A stretch of 64,000 nucleotides of DNA, from NCBI GenBank assembly GCA_030263295.1, contig SZOS01000010.1, positions 1 to 64,000 on the forward strand. Direction: 5' to 3'. Below the pieces are notes generated by a model. It did no database searches. It saw only the letters and a list, made by a program, of their open reading frames with translations, and was not told where the DNA came from. The stretch is from Dokdonella_A sp014338185 (GTDB lineage Bacteria; Pseudomonadota; Gammaproteobacteria; Xanthomonadales; Rhodanobacteraceae). A program made the position numbers and the translations under genes. Positions 24,399-32,134 of this stretch are shown one piece after another. Numbering within the stretch: position 1 is the first letter of the stretch; the number at the start of each line of letters is the position of its first letter.

Positions 24399-25115
24399 AT
24401 GAGCACACCCCATATCGAAGCCGCGCCCGGCGACATCGCGCCGAGCGTGCTGTTGCCTGGCGATCCGCTGCGCGCGCGCTTCCTCGCCCACGAACTGCTC
24501 GAGGCGCCGCGCCAGGTCAACGCACGGCGCAACATGCTCGGCTTCAGTGGCCGCTGGCAGGGGCTGCCGGTCACGATCATGGGCGGCGGCATGGGCATCC
24601 CCTCGACCGCGATCTACGTGACCGAGTTGGTGCGCAGCTACGGCGTGCGCCAGATCGTGCGCGTCGGCACCTGCGGCGGGATCGGCGCGGTGGAACTGGG
24701 TGAGGTGCTGCTGGCGCAGTCGGCCAGCAGCGATTCGCGCTTCAACCGCCTGCAGTTCGGCGGCCATGACCTGGCGCCCTGCGCCGACTTCGGTTTGCTG
24801 CGCGCCGCGGTCGAGGCCGCGCCGGCCGGCGCCGTGGCCGCGCGCGTGGCCCATGTGTTCAGCACCGACTGCTTCTATGACGGGGATCCGCAACTGTTGC
24901 AGCACCTGCATCGCCACCACATCAGCGGCATCGAGATGGAAGCGGCCGGGCTGTACGGCCTGGCGATGCGCGAAGGTTTCCGCGCGCTGGCGATCCTCAC
25001 GGTGAGCGACCATCTCGAGCGCGACGCGCACATGCCGGCGGACGAGCGCGAGCAGGGCCTGGTGCGCGTGGCGCGGCTGGCACTGGAATGTGTCCGGCGC
25101 GTGGTGACCACCTGA
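24399..25115 (+). CDS. deoD: Purine-nucleoside phosphorylase, DeoD type
   Basis: Hexameric nucleoside phosphorylase that splits purine (deoxy)nucleosides into base and pentose-1-phosphate, which DeoB next door then converts. 238 aa, as E. coli DeoD (239). Family signature is MGGGMGIPSTAIYVTEL; phosphate-binding GTCGGI follows; the nucleoside-binding GIEMEAAGLY is near residue 178. The catalytic Asp lies in LTVSDHL. Start chosen at the ATG just after deoB. Confidence 0.94.
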   Translation: MSTPHIEAAPGDIAPSVLLPGDPLRARFLAHELLEAPRQVNARRNMLGFSGRWQGLPVTIMGGGMGIPSTAIYVTELVRSYGVRQIVRVGTCGGIGAVELGEVLLAQSASSDSRFNRLQFGGHDLAPCADFGLLRAAVEAAPAGAVAARVAHVFSTDCFYDGDPQLLQHLHRHHISGIEMEAAGLYGLAMREGFRALAILTVSDHLERDAHMPADEREQGLVRVARLALECVRRVVTT

Positions 25116-25190
25116 CGACGCTGCGCGGGTTTGCACGCGTGCGCGCGCTGCGCCACCATCGTCGCTCCTTTCCCGGACAGGAACGATGAC

Positions 25191-25424
25191 ATGACCGACA
25201 CCTGGCTCGGCAGCCTCAAGACGGCCACGCCGCAAGACGGATTCGAACTGGCGATCAAGCTCTCGCGCATGGGCGTGAAGTACACCCAGCCCTCGGCCGA
25301 GGCGCGCGACCGGCTGCGCCCGCAGTACGCCGAGGATGCCCATGCGCTGATCGCGTCCTCGCAGGTGGTGGCGATCAACTTCCAGACCATCGCCGCGGCC
25401 AACAACTACTGGCGCGGTGCGTGA
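25191..25424 (+). CDS. Small conserved-looking protein of unknown function
   Basis: Not recognised. The frame gives 77 aa starting MTDTWLGSLKTATPQDGFEL, with AGGAA ten bases before the ATG. It is soluble, mixed alpha in character, with no signal peptide, cysteine or membrane segment. It lies 75 bp after deoD and 90 bp before the DUF2249 gene, so it could belong with either. A normal codon pattern and good ribosome binding site support it being real. Confidence 0.6.
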   Translation: MTDTWLGSLKTATPQDGFELAIKLSRMGVKYTQPSAEARDRLRPQYAEDAHALIASSQVVAINFQTIAAANNYWRGA

Positions 25425-25514
25425 TGCGCGCGCGGCCGCCTTGACATGGGTCAGGGCGGCAGTGTGGCTGCGGCGTAGCATGACCCCGGTTTGTTGCAAA
25501 TCGGAGTCATTTCC

Positions 25515-25781
25515 ATGTCGCTGCAGCTGGATCCCGAACCCAACGTCCATGTCTTCGACGCGCGCGGCATCGCGCGGCGCTTTCGCCATTCGGCGATCTT
25601 TGGCGCATTGGGCGCGCTGCGCAATGGCGAGACCATGCGCTTCATCAATGACCACGATCCGATCCCGCTGCTGGGCCAGCTCAACCAGCGCTTCGGCGAC
25701 TACCTCAGCGTCACCTACCGCCAGCGCGATGCGGCCGGCGTGGTGATCGACTTCGGTATCGACGGCCTGCCGGAAGAATAG
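25515..25781 (+). CDS. DUF2249 domain protein (TusA/SirA-like fold)
   Basis: An 88-aa cytoplasmic protein. The stretches VFDARGIARRFRHSAIFGAL, NGETMRFINDHDPIPLLGQL and RFGDYLSVTYRQRDAAGVVID match the DUF2249 family, a beta-alpha-beta fold related to TusA/SirA. The catalytic Cys of TusA is absent; family members often sit with nitrogen-oxide, haemerythrin or redox genes, but the biochemical role is not established. The next gene begins two bases after its stop. Confidence 0.78.
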   Translation: MSLQLDPEPNVHVFDARGIARRFRHSAIFGALGALRNGETMRFINDHDPIPLLGQLNQRFGDYLSVTYRQRDAAGVVIDFGIDGLPEE

Positions 25782-25783
25782 GT

Positions 25784-26413
25784 ATGGCGCTGCAGGACTT
25801 CTTCGCGCAGGCGCCGCGCATCCGCGTGCATGATGCGCTGGCGCAGTTCCTCGGCGCGGCTGACGACGGCTGCATGGAATACGGCTACGCCGACGCGGTG
25901 CGCCTGGCCGGGCACTCGTGTCCGACCGTGGCCGGCGCGTTCCTCATGGCGCGCGCGGCGCTGCGCGCGCTGTATCCGGACACCACGCCCGAGCGCGGCG
26001 GCATCCGCGTGGACATGGGCGGCGGCGAGGGCGAAGGCACCCATGGCGTGATCGCGCAGGTGTTCACGCTGGTCACGGGCGCCGCCGCCGACAACGGCTT
26101 CCACGGCATCGCGGGCCAGTTCGTGCGCCGGGGCCTGCTGCGCCATGGCGTGGCCGGTGTGCGCGGCATCGCCCGCTTCACGCGCGTGGACGATGGCAGT
26201 GCGGTCGAGGTGTGGCTGGATGTCTCGGGGATCCCACCGGCGCCGCAGATGCGCATGCTCATGGGCCGTGCGCTCGCAGTCGATGCGAGCGCGGCCGAAC
26301 GCGCCGAGTTTGGCCGCGTGTGGCAGCAGCGCGTGCGCAGCCTGTTGCTCGAACATGCCGACGACCCCGCGGTCATCATCGTCGAACGCCACGGCCACGC
26401 CGCCCGCGCCTAG
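25784..26413 (+). CDS. FmdE-like conserved protein
   Basis: A 209-aa soluble protein that I place tentatively in the FmdE/GNS1-type family on the stretch RLAGHSCPTVAGAFLMARAA (a histidine-cysteine motif within a hydrophobic helix, as in FmdE GHxCPG proteins) and the glycine-rich VDMGGGEGEGTHG. FmdE proteins bind zinc or molybdenum-related cofactors in formylmethanofuran dehydrogenase operons and, in bacteria, occur as stand-alone proteins of unknown role. It is probably cotranscribed with the DUF2249 gene (two-base gap). The family call is moderate, the function unknown. Confidence 0.6.
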   Translation: MALQDFFAQAPRIRVHDALAQFLGAADDGCMEYGYADAVRLAGHSCPTVAGAFLMARAALRALYPDTTPERGGIRVDMGGGEGEGTHGVIAQVFTLVTGAAADNGFHGIAGQFVRRGLLRHGVAGVRGIARFTRVDDGSAVEVWLDVSGIPPAPQMRMLMGRALAVDASAAERAEFGRVWQQRVRSLLLEHADDPAVIIVERHGHAARA

Positions 26414-26496
26414 CGCCGCGACCCCAGGCGCGGATGGCCGCGCCGCGGCCTTTTCCGCGACAATGAGCGGCCCGTCGATTGTGGATGCCACCGTCC

Positions 26497-27399
26497 ATGC
26501 CTGCCTTGCGCGCGACACTGTTGCTGCTGCTGGTGATCGTGCCCAGCACGATCGTGCACATCGTGCCCCTGCTCGCGGTGACGCTGCTCAAGGCGCTGTT
26601 GCCGTCGGCGCGCCTGCGCCGCGCCTGCAATCCGCTGCTCACCGGCCTGGCCGAGAGCTGGATCGGAATCAACAACCTGCTGTTCGACCACTGCGTCCAC
26701 ACCCGCCTGGACCTGCACGAACAGGCCAGCCTGCAACGCGACGGCCATTACCTGGTGTTCGCCAACCACCAGAGCTGGGTCGACATCCTCGTGCTGCAGC
26801 GGGTGTTCAACCGGCGCATTCCCCTGCTGCGCTTCTTCCTCAAGCGGCAACTGTTCTGGGTGCCGCTGCTGGGACTGGCGTGGTGGGCGCTGGACTTCCC
26901 GTTCATGGGCCGCTACACCGCGCGCCAGGTGGCGCGCAACCCGGCGCTCGCGCGGCGTGACATCGAGGCCACGCGCCGCGCCTGCGACAAGTTCCGCGAG
27001 ATCCCGGTGTCGATCATGAACTTCGTCGAGGGCACGCGCTTCACGCCGGCCAAGCATGCCGCGCAAGGCTCGCCGTACCGGTACCTGCTCAAGCCCAAGT
27101 CCGGCGGCGTCGCCTTCGTGCTCGGTGCCATGGGCCAGGGCCTGCATTCGATCCTCGACGTGACCATTGCCTATCCGTCCGGTGCACCGAGTCTGGCGGA
27201 CCTGCTCGGCGACCGTCTGGACAGCGTGCGCGTACAGGTGATCGAGCGCGCGATTCCGACCGAACTCGCGCAGGGCGACTACCAGCACGACCGCGCGTTC
27301 CGCGTGCAGTTCCAGCATTGGCTCAACGAGACTTGGCACGCCAAGGACGCCACCCTCGCGCAGTGGCTTGCGCCCGCGCCCGCCGCGCAGCATCGCTGA
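26497..27399 (+). CDS. Membrane acyltransferase (YihG-like, PlsC superfamily)
   Basis: A 300-aa inner-membrane acyltransferase. The catalytic box is ANHQSWVD (HxxxxD) at about residues 89-96, and the substrate box NFVEGTRFTPAKH at about 177-189 (the VEGTR form seen in YihG and plant LPAATs). The hydrophobic N-terminus is a signal anchor (TLLLLLVIVPSTIVHIVPLL). E. coli YihG acts on lysophosphatidic acid with unusual chain preferences. The start ATG at 26497 is supported by the position of the anchor. Confidence 0.87.
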   Translation: MPALRATLLLLLVIVPSTIVHIVPLLAVTLLKALLPSARLRRACNPLLTGLAESWIGINNLLFDHCVHTRLDLHEQASLQRDGHYLVFANHQSWVDILVLQRVFNRRIPLLRFFLKRQLFWVPLLGLAWWALDFPFMGRYTARQVARNPALARRDIEATRRACDKFREIPVSIMNFVEGTRFTPAKHAAQGSPYRYLLKPKSGGVAFVLGAMGQGLHSILDVTIAYPSGAPSLADLLGDRLDSVRVQVIERAIPTELAQGDYQHDRAFRVQFQHWLNETWHAKDATLAQWLAPAPAAQHR

Positions 27400-27512
27400 G
27401 CCGACGCTCGACCTTGGTCGTATGGCGTCGCCGCCATCGCTGGCCAAGAGTCTGCGCGTGACGCATGCGCGCGCGGCGGGACCCGACAGCGCGCGCAGGA
27501 TGGAGTCGAGCG

Positions 27513-28256
27513 ATGCGCATCGGACTGTTGGCGGACCTGCATGCCAACCGCGAGGCGACCGAGGCCTGCATGCTGGCCTTGGCCGACGCGGGCTGCACCC
27601 AGTGGGTGTTCCTCGGTGACCTGGTGGGTTACGGCGCCGATCCGGAGTGGCTGGTCGACTGCGCGCGCGAGCAGGTGGCGGCGGGCGCGATCGCGGTGCA
27701 GGGCAACCACGATGCGGCGGTGGACGACGGCTCGATCCAGCCGATGCACGAACACGCGCGTGCCGCGCTGGAGTGGACGCGGGGCCGGCTCGATCGTTCC
27801 CAGCGCGAATTCCTGCGTGGCCTGCCACTGCAGGTCGTCGATGCCGACCGCCTGTACGCGCACGCGAGCGCCGCGATGCCGGCGCGCTGGGCCTATGTAT
27901 CCAACGCGCTTGCGGCGTGGCAGAGCCTGCAGGCGACCCCGCAGTGGCTGACCCTGCTTGGCCACGTCCACGACCAGGCCGTCTATTACACCGGGGCCAC
28001 CGCGCAGGCCATCCATTTCCAGCCGGTGGCCGGTGCGGTGCTGCCGCTGCTGCCGAGCCGGCGCTGGCTAGCGATCGTGGGCAGTTGCGGCCAGCCCCGC
28101 GATGGCAATCCCGCCGCGGCCTGCGCCTGGCTGGATACGGGCACGCGCCGGCTCGGCTTCCTGCGCGTGCCCTACGACCACGAGCGGGCGGCCGCCAAGG
28201 TCGTCGCGGCGGGCCTGCCGCGGTCGCTCGCGCAGCGCCTGCTGCAGGGACGCTGA
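27513..28256 (+). CDS. Calcineurin-like metallophosphoesterase
   Basis: A 247-aa cytoplasmic phosphoesterase. The dimetal site motifs are D-x-H (LADLHANREA), GD (VFLGDLVGYG), GNHD (VQGNHDAAV), and GHVH (LLGHVHDQ). The DLVGYGADP form is typical of the small YfcE/MJ0936-like group that includes phosphodiesterases and protein phosphatases. A GGAG lies 8-10 bases before the ATG at 27513. The kinase-UspA gene starts two bases after its stop, so the two could act as phosphatase and kinase in one circuit; this pairing is inferred from position only. Confidence 0.87.
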   Translation: MRIGLLADLHANREATEACMLALADAGCTQWVFLGDLVGYGADPEWLVDCAREQVAAGAIAVQGNHDAAVDDGSIQPMHEHARAALEWTRGRLDRSQREFLRGLPLQVVDADRLYAHASAAMPARWAYVSNALAAWQSLQATPQWLTLLGHVHDQAVYYTGATAQAIHFQPVAGAVLPLLPSRRWLAIVGSCGQPRDGNPAAACAWLDTGTRRLGFLRVPYDHERAAAKVVAAGLPRSLAQRLLQGR

Positions 28257-28258
28257 CC

Positions 28259-29686
28259 GTGCCGGCCGTGTTGCAGGCGGGCATGCAGCTGGGCGGATTC
28301 ACGCTGCTGCAACCGCTGCACGAGGGCGGCATGGCCACGCTGTGGCGCGTGAGCCATCCCGATCATGGGTCGTCCCTGCTCATGAAGATGCCGCGCGTCG
28401 CCTATGGCGAGAGCGTGAGCCAGGTGGTCGGCTTCGAGGTCGAGCGCATGCTGTTGCCGCTGCTTGCGGGCGCGCACGTGCCGCGCTTCATCGCCAGCGG
28501 CGACGAGGGTGACCAGCCGTGGCTGGTGATGGAGCAGGTCAGTGGCAGCACGCTGCGCCCGCTGCTCGACCAGGCGCCGATCGCGCCCGGGCGTGTGGCT
28601 GCGCTCGGCGCGCTCGCGGCCATCGCGCTGGCCGACCTGCATCGACAGCAAGTGGTGCATCTGGACATCAAGCCGAGCAACCTGCTGCTGCATCGCGGTG
28701 CCGACGGCAACGAGCGCATCGTGCTCATCGATTTTGGGCTGTCGCGCCACGCGCAGTTGCCCGACCTGCTGGCCGAGCAGTTCCACATCCCGATGGGCAC
28801 CGCGCCCTACATTGCGCCCGAGCAGGTGCTCGGCGTGCGCAGCGATCCACGCAGTGATCTGTTCGCGCTGGGCGTGACCTTGTACCACCTGGCCACTGCG
28901 CAGCGGCCGTTCGGCTTTCCGGGCAGCCAGCGTGGCCTGCGCCGCCGCTTCTACCAGGACCCTGTGCCGCCGCGCAGCCACGTGGCGGCGATTCCGCGCT
29001 GGCTGCAGGAGACGATCCTGCGTTGCCTCGAAGTGGATCCGGACGCACGCCATCCGACCGCCGCGCAACTCGCGCTCGACCTGCAGCATCCCGAGCAGGT
29101 CACGCTGACCGCGCGCGCCGAGCGTCTGCAGCGTGCCGGCCGAATCGAGCGCGCGCGCCGTTGGTGGCGCGCGCTGGGCATGGAGCCCGAACGCATCAGT
29201 GCGCGCGCGGCACAGGCCGCGCGCGCGCCACTGATCATGGTCGCGCTCGATCTCAAGCAGCCCGACCCGGCACTGGACCTGGCGCTGCGCGACACGGTGC
29301 AGCGGCTGGTCGCCACCGCGCCGGGCGCGCGGCTGGCCTGCGTCACGGTGCTGCGCACCGCGCGCATCGGCCTGGACAGCAACATCGACGCGGAAGGCCG
29401 CAACCGCCACCTCAAGCGCCTGGCCGGGTTGCGTGACTGGGCGCGCACGCTCGCGTTGCCCGACCATCGCATCACCTTCCATGTACTGGAATCGCCCGAT
29501 GTTGCCGATGCGTTGATCGAGTACGCGCGCAACAACGCGATCGACCACCTCATCATGGGGGCGCGCGGCGTGACCGGCGTGCGGCGCCTGCTCGGCAGCG
29601 TGTCGGCGCGTGTGGTGGCCGAGGCCGGTTGCACCGCCACGGTGGTGCGCGCGCGTGGCGAGGCTGCGGCCACGACCAGTCCGTGA
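28259..29686 (+). CDS. Serine/threonine kinase fused to a universal stress protein domain
   Basis: A 475-aa cytoplasmic protein starting at GTG 28259 (an ATG eight codons later is possible). Residues about 10-270 form a Hanks-type kinase: degenerate glycine loop HEGGMATLW, ATP-anchoring Lys 43 (LLMKMP), catalytic loop HLDIKPSN with Asp 136, DFG at 158-160 and APEQ. The catalytic loop is HLD instead of HRD, so activation-loop control may differ from RD kinases. Residues about 324-465 form a UspA domain ending in the ATP-binding signature GARGVTGVRRLLGSVSARVV. No membrane segment is seen. Such kinase-Usp fusions occur in proteobacteria, often beside a phosphatase. Confidence 0.9.
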   Translation: MPAVLQAGMQLGGFTLLQPLHEGGMATLWRVSHPDHGSSLLMKMPRVAYGESVSQVVGFEVERMLLPLLAGAHVPRFIASGDEGDQPWLVMEQVSGSTLRPLLDQAPIAPGRVAALGALAAIALADLHRQQVVHLDIKPSNLLLHRGADGNERIVLIDFGLSRHAQLPDLLAEQFHIPMGTAPYIAPEQVLGVRSDPRSDLFALGVTLYHLATAQRPFGFPGSQRGLRRRFYQDPVPPRSHVAAIPRWLQETILRCLEVDPDARHPTAAQLALDLQHPEQVTLTARAERLQRAGRIERARRWWRALGMEPERISARAAQAARAPLIMVALDLKQPDPALDLALRDTVQRLVATAPGARLACVTVLRTARIGLDSNIDAEGRNRHLKRLAGLRDWARTLALPDHRITFHVLESPDVADALIEYARNNAIDHLIMGARGVTGVRRLLGSVSARVVAEAGCTATVVRARGEAAATTSP

Positions 29687-29773
29687 GATGGACGCATTGC
29701 GCGTCATTGCGGCAATCGACCCGGGCGGGCCGCGGCCCTGCAGCGTTGCCGCACCGCGCCGCGGGGGGCAGTG

Positions 29774-29801
29774 CGGCTGCGGGCGCCGTGGCCCGCAGCC
29801 G
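29774..29801. terminator. Strong hairpin between convergent genes
   Basis: An eleven-base perfect inverted repeat, CGGCTGCGGGC and GCCCGCAGCCG, with loop GCCGTG, lies in the 125-bp gap between the kinase-UspA gene and the convergent small secreted protein. There is no T run, as is common in very GC-rich genomes. Bidirectional termination is the most likely role. Confidence 0.5.
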
Positions 29802-29811
29802 CCGTCGTTGC

Positions 29812-30117
29812 CTACGGCCAGACGTCGTTGAAGCCGTCGCGGAAGATGGTGTCGCCGTAGCAGACCAGCGGTGACACGCTCAGCTTGGCGCTGAGCGCAT
29901 GCCGGCTGCCCAGTTGCACCATGGCTTCGGGGCGGACCGGCTCCAGTCGCGCCTGCAGTGCGTAGCCCGTGCTGGTGTGGGCCTGCGCCGCCGGGGCGAG
30001 GCTGCCGTGCAGTTCGATGCGGCCGGCCTGCGCGGGCAGCGCCGCCGCCGCGCAGCCGAGCACGGCCAGGCACAGGCCGCGACGCAGGCGTGCGTCACGA
30101 TGGAGTGGATGGGTCAT
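29812..30117 (-). CDS. Small exported protein with C-terminal IFRDGF motif
   Basis: Not recognised. It gives 101 aa from ATG 30117, or 104 aa from a GTG at 30126 that overlaps the upstream stop (GTGA). An N-terminal signal peptide (GLCLAVLGCAAAALPAQAG) is followed by a beta-rich segment (RIELHGSLAPAAQAHTSTGY) resembling the start of the upstream S74 protein. The last residues are GDTIFRDGFNDVWP, a motif also seen as IFADSFE in the beta-helix protein of this window. It is translationally linked to the S74 gene and may be its partner or a shortened relative. Confidence 0.6.
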   Translation of the reverse strand: MTHPLHRDARLRRGLCLAVLGCAAAALPAQAGRIELHGSLAPAAQAHTSTGYALQARLEPVRPEAMVQLGSRHALSAKLSVSPLVCYGDTIFRDGFNDVWP

Positions 30118-30122
30118 GGCGC

Positions 30123-31475
30123 TCACTCCGCACGGTTGGACAGCGCTTCGACCTTGGCAGCCAGCGCGTCGAGGCGTGCGCGCAGGTCGGCGTTTTCCGC
30201 TTCGAGCTTCTGGTTGAGGCCCTGGATCGCCGCCAGGGCCACGCCGTTGGCGTCGACCGTGGAGATGTGCTGCGCGTCATGGCCCAGGCCGAACGCGCTG
30301 GCGAAGTCCTCGGCCACCGGGCCGAGGTGGCGACCCTCGGCCTCGCCGTCGAGGTAGTACCAGGTCTGCATCGGCATCGCGACCAGCTTGGCCAGGACCT
30401 CGCCCGCATCGACATTGGCAAAGCCCTGCTTGAAGAAGCGGCTGGACGCGTTCGTCCAGGTGCCGCCCGGGGAGAGATAGGCGCCGTTGCCGTTGGTGCT
30501 GTTGGTTCCCACCTTGAACGGCTGGGCCGCCATGGGCAGGGCGCCGTTGAAGCCGATGATCTGCGCATTGGCGCCCACGATCATGGCGATGCCACCGCCG
30601 GTGCCCGGTTTCTGGAGCATGAACCCGTCGATGATATTGCTCATGTCCCAGCTCTTGTCGGCGCCGTACTTGAAGCTGAGCGATGCCACGCTGGAGCCAT
30701 CCCGCGGCGCGATCGTGAGCGTCTTGTCGAGGGGCGCGCCTGAATTGTTGGTCGCGGTGTTGATGCCGACTCCGCCCTTGGCGCCGATGATGAACTGGTC
30801 GGCTGCGCTGTCGGAGTAGGCGTTCGGGCTGTTGCGGTCGCCCCACACGAAGGAGCCGGCGTTGTTGGTTTGTCCGTTCCAGCCGCCGGCAAATGAATAA
30901 TCGCCTGCCGCACCGAAGGCGAAGCTGACGCTGGTGGCACGCACGCCGGGGGTCACGGCGGACGAATATGGACCCAGCTCCACGCTTCCGTCACCGCGGG
31001 CGCGCATGACGTTGTAGCCATTGCGTTTGACCATCACTTCCCCGTCGTCGGCGGTGCCGATGTAGCTGCCCACGGGAATGCCCGCATTGCCGTCCAGCGT
31101 CCACGAACCCGGGCAGGAAGCGCCGGCCGGTGCGACGGGACTGCGACTGTCGAGTGCCTCCCAGTCGCCATTGCCGGACTTGACCGCGACCGCGAGCCAG
31201 GTCTGCGCGGAACCGGCCAGGCTCGCGCCGAAATCGACCGGCACGCTGAAATTGCCGTCGGTGACCGCGACGCCGTGCACGTCGATCGGACCGGCCACCA
31301 CGTTGCCGCCCTGGGCGGCCGAATACAGCGTCAGGCGCAGGTCGTACTGGCCGTTCGCCGGCTCGCCGGCGGCGCTGAGCGAGCCGTGGTAGTTGAAGCT
31401 CTCGGCATGCGCGACGCCGGCACCGGCCAGTGCAAGGCACAGCATCAAGGCAAGACCGTTCCTGTTGGTTTTCAT
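30123..31475 (-). CDS. Exported protein with C-terminal S74 intramolecular chaperone domain
   Basis: A 450-aa protein. A signal peptide (residues 1-24, ending AHAES) is followed by a beta-sandwich domain FNYHGSLSAAGEPANGQYDL common to bacterial surface proteins, a glycine/serine/asparagine-rich repetitive beta region, and a C-terminal peptidase S74/tail-fibre chaperone domain from about residue 344. The self-cleavage Ser and Lys appear conserved in SSRFFKQGF (S344, K349, corresponding to SDxxLK), followed by GPVAEDF and the trimeric coiled coil GVALAAIQGLNQKLEAENADL. S74 domains trimerise beta-helical fibres and then cut themselves off. No phage structural genes are near, so this looks like a cellular trimeric fibre or adhesin. 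Confidence 0.82.
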   Translation of the reverse strand: MKTNRNGLALMLCLALAGAGVAHAESFNYHGSLSAAGEPANGQYDLRLTLYSAAQGGNVVAGPIDVHGVAVTDGNFSVPVDFGASLAGSAQTWLAVAVKSGNGDWEALDSRSPVAPAGASCPGSWTLDGNAGIPVGSYIGTADDGEVMVKRNGYNVMRARGDGSVELGPYSSAVTPGVRATSVSFAFGAAGDYSFAGGWNGQTNNAGSFVWGDRNSPNAYSDSAADQFIIGAKGGVGINTATNNSGAPLDKTLTIAPRDGSSVASLSFKYGADKSWDMSNIIDGFMLQKPGTGGGIAMIVGANAQIIGFNGALPMAAQPFKVGTNSTNGNGAYLSPGGTWTNASSRFFKQGFANVDAGEVLAKLVAMPMQTWYYLDGEAEGRHLGPVAEDFASAFGLGHDAQHISTVDANGVALAAIQGLNQKLEAENADLRARLDALAAKVEALSNRAE

Positions 31476-31621
31476 GATCTGGAAACTCCCCGCGGTTGGA
31501 CGGGCTCGTGCCCGCAATTCCAGTATCACGCAGGATCGTGCCAAAAGGAGACATGGCGCCGTGCGGGCCCATGGCTTTTGTAGCCTGGCCAAGGTGCGGC
31601 CCCGGCCATGGCGCAGCCGGC

Positions 31622-31645
31622 CCGCCGGCGTCACCGAGCCGGCGG
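31622..31645 (-). terminator. Hairpin just downstream of the DUF985 gene
   Basis: An eight-base perfect inverted repeat, CCGCCGGC and GCCGGCGG, with loop GTCACCGA, begins one base after the stop codon of the minus-strand DUF985 gene. There is no T run. Position suggests it ends the hslO-DUF985 transcript. Confidence 0.4.
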
Positions 31646-31646
31646 C

Positions 31647-32129
31647 TCAGGCCGGATCGGGTGGTTCGATGTGCTGCGCGCGCAGCAAGGCGCCCGCGGC
31701 GGGGTCATCGTCGAGCAGCCGGAACCCCGCGAATTCGAATGCGGGCGCGACCGCGCATGTCACCAGCGCGTAGTCGCCGAGCGGGCGCGCGGACTGCCAG
31801 CACCCGGCCGGGACCGCAACCAGCGGCCGCGTGCCATGCGCGTCGGCGCGACCGAGGCGGTGGCGCACCAGGCCACGGACCTGCGCGTCGAACACCGACA
31901 GTTCCAGCGCATCGCCCTCGGCGTGCTGCCACACCTCGTCGGCGTCGATGCGATGCCAGCGGCTGGTTTGCCCGGCCGCGAGCAGATAGTGGATCGCGCT
32001 GGCGAGCGGGCGCTCGTGCGCGTCGTCGGTGATGCGGCGCGCGGACGCATACACGCGGCGGTAGTGGCCGCCTTCCGGATGCGGCGCCAGGTCGAGCAGG
32101 GCGATGAGTTCGCGGACGCGCGGGTGCAT
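31647..32129 (-). CDS. DUF985 cupin-superfamily protein
   Basis: A 160-aa single-domain cupin. Typical stretches are LIALLDLAPHPEGGHYRRVY at the start, AIHYLLAAGQTSRWHRIDADEVWQ (with likely metal-binding His/Glu residues), and VPAGCWQSARPLGDYALVTC. These match the DUF985 family, whose fold is that of small barrel enzymes of sugar-nucleotide and stress pathways; the reaction is not known. It starts five bases after the hslO stop, so it is probably cotranscribed with Hsp33. Confidence 0.82.
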   Translation of the reverse strand: MHPRVRELIALLDLAPHPEGGHYRRVYASARRITDDAHERPLASAIHYLLAAGQTSRWHRIDADEVWQHAEGDALELSVFDAQVRGLVRHRLGRADAHGTRPLVAVPAGCWQSARPLGDYALVTCAVAPAFEFAGFRLLDDDPAAGALLRAQHIEPPDPA

Positions 32130-32134
32130 GGGCG

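Noticed and set aside
30123..31475. Possible prophage remnant because of the tail-fibre S74 domain
   Set aside because: No integrase, capsid, portal, terminase, lysis or attachment site is near, flanking genes are cellular, and the protein has a signal peptide. An S74 domain alone is not enough to call a phage.
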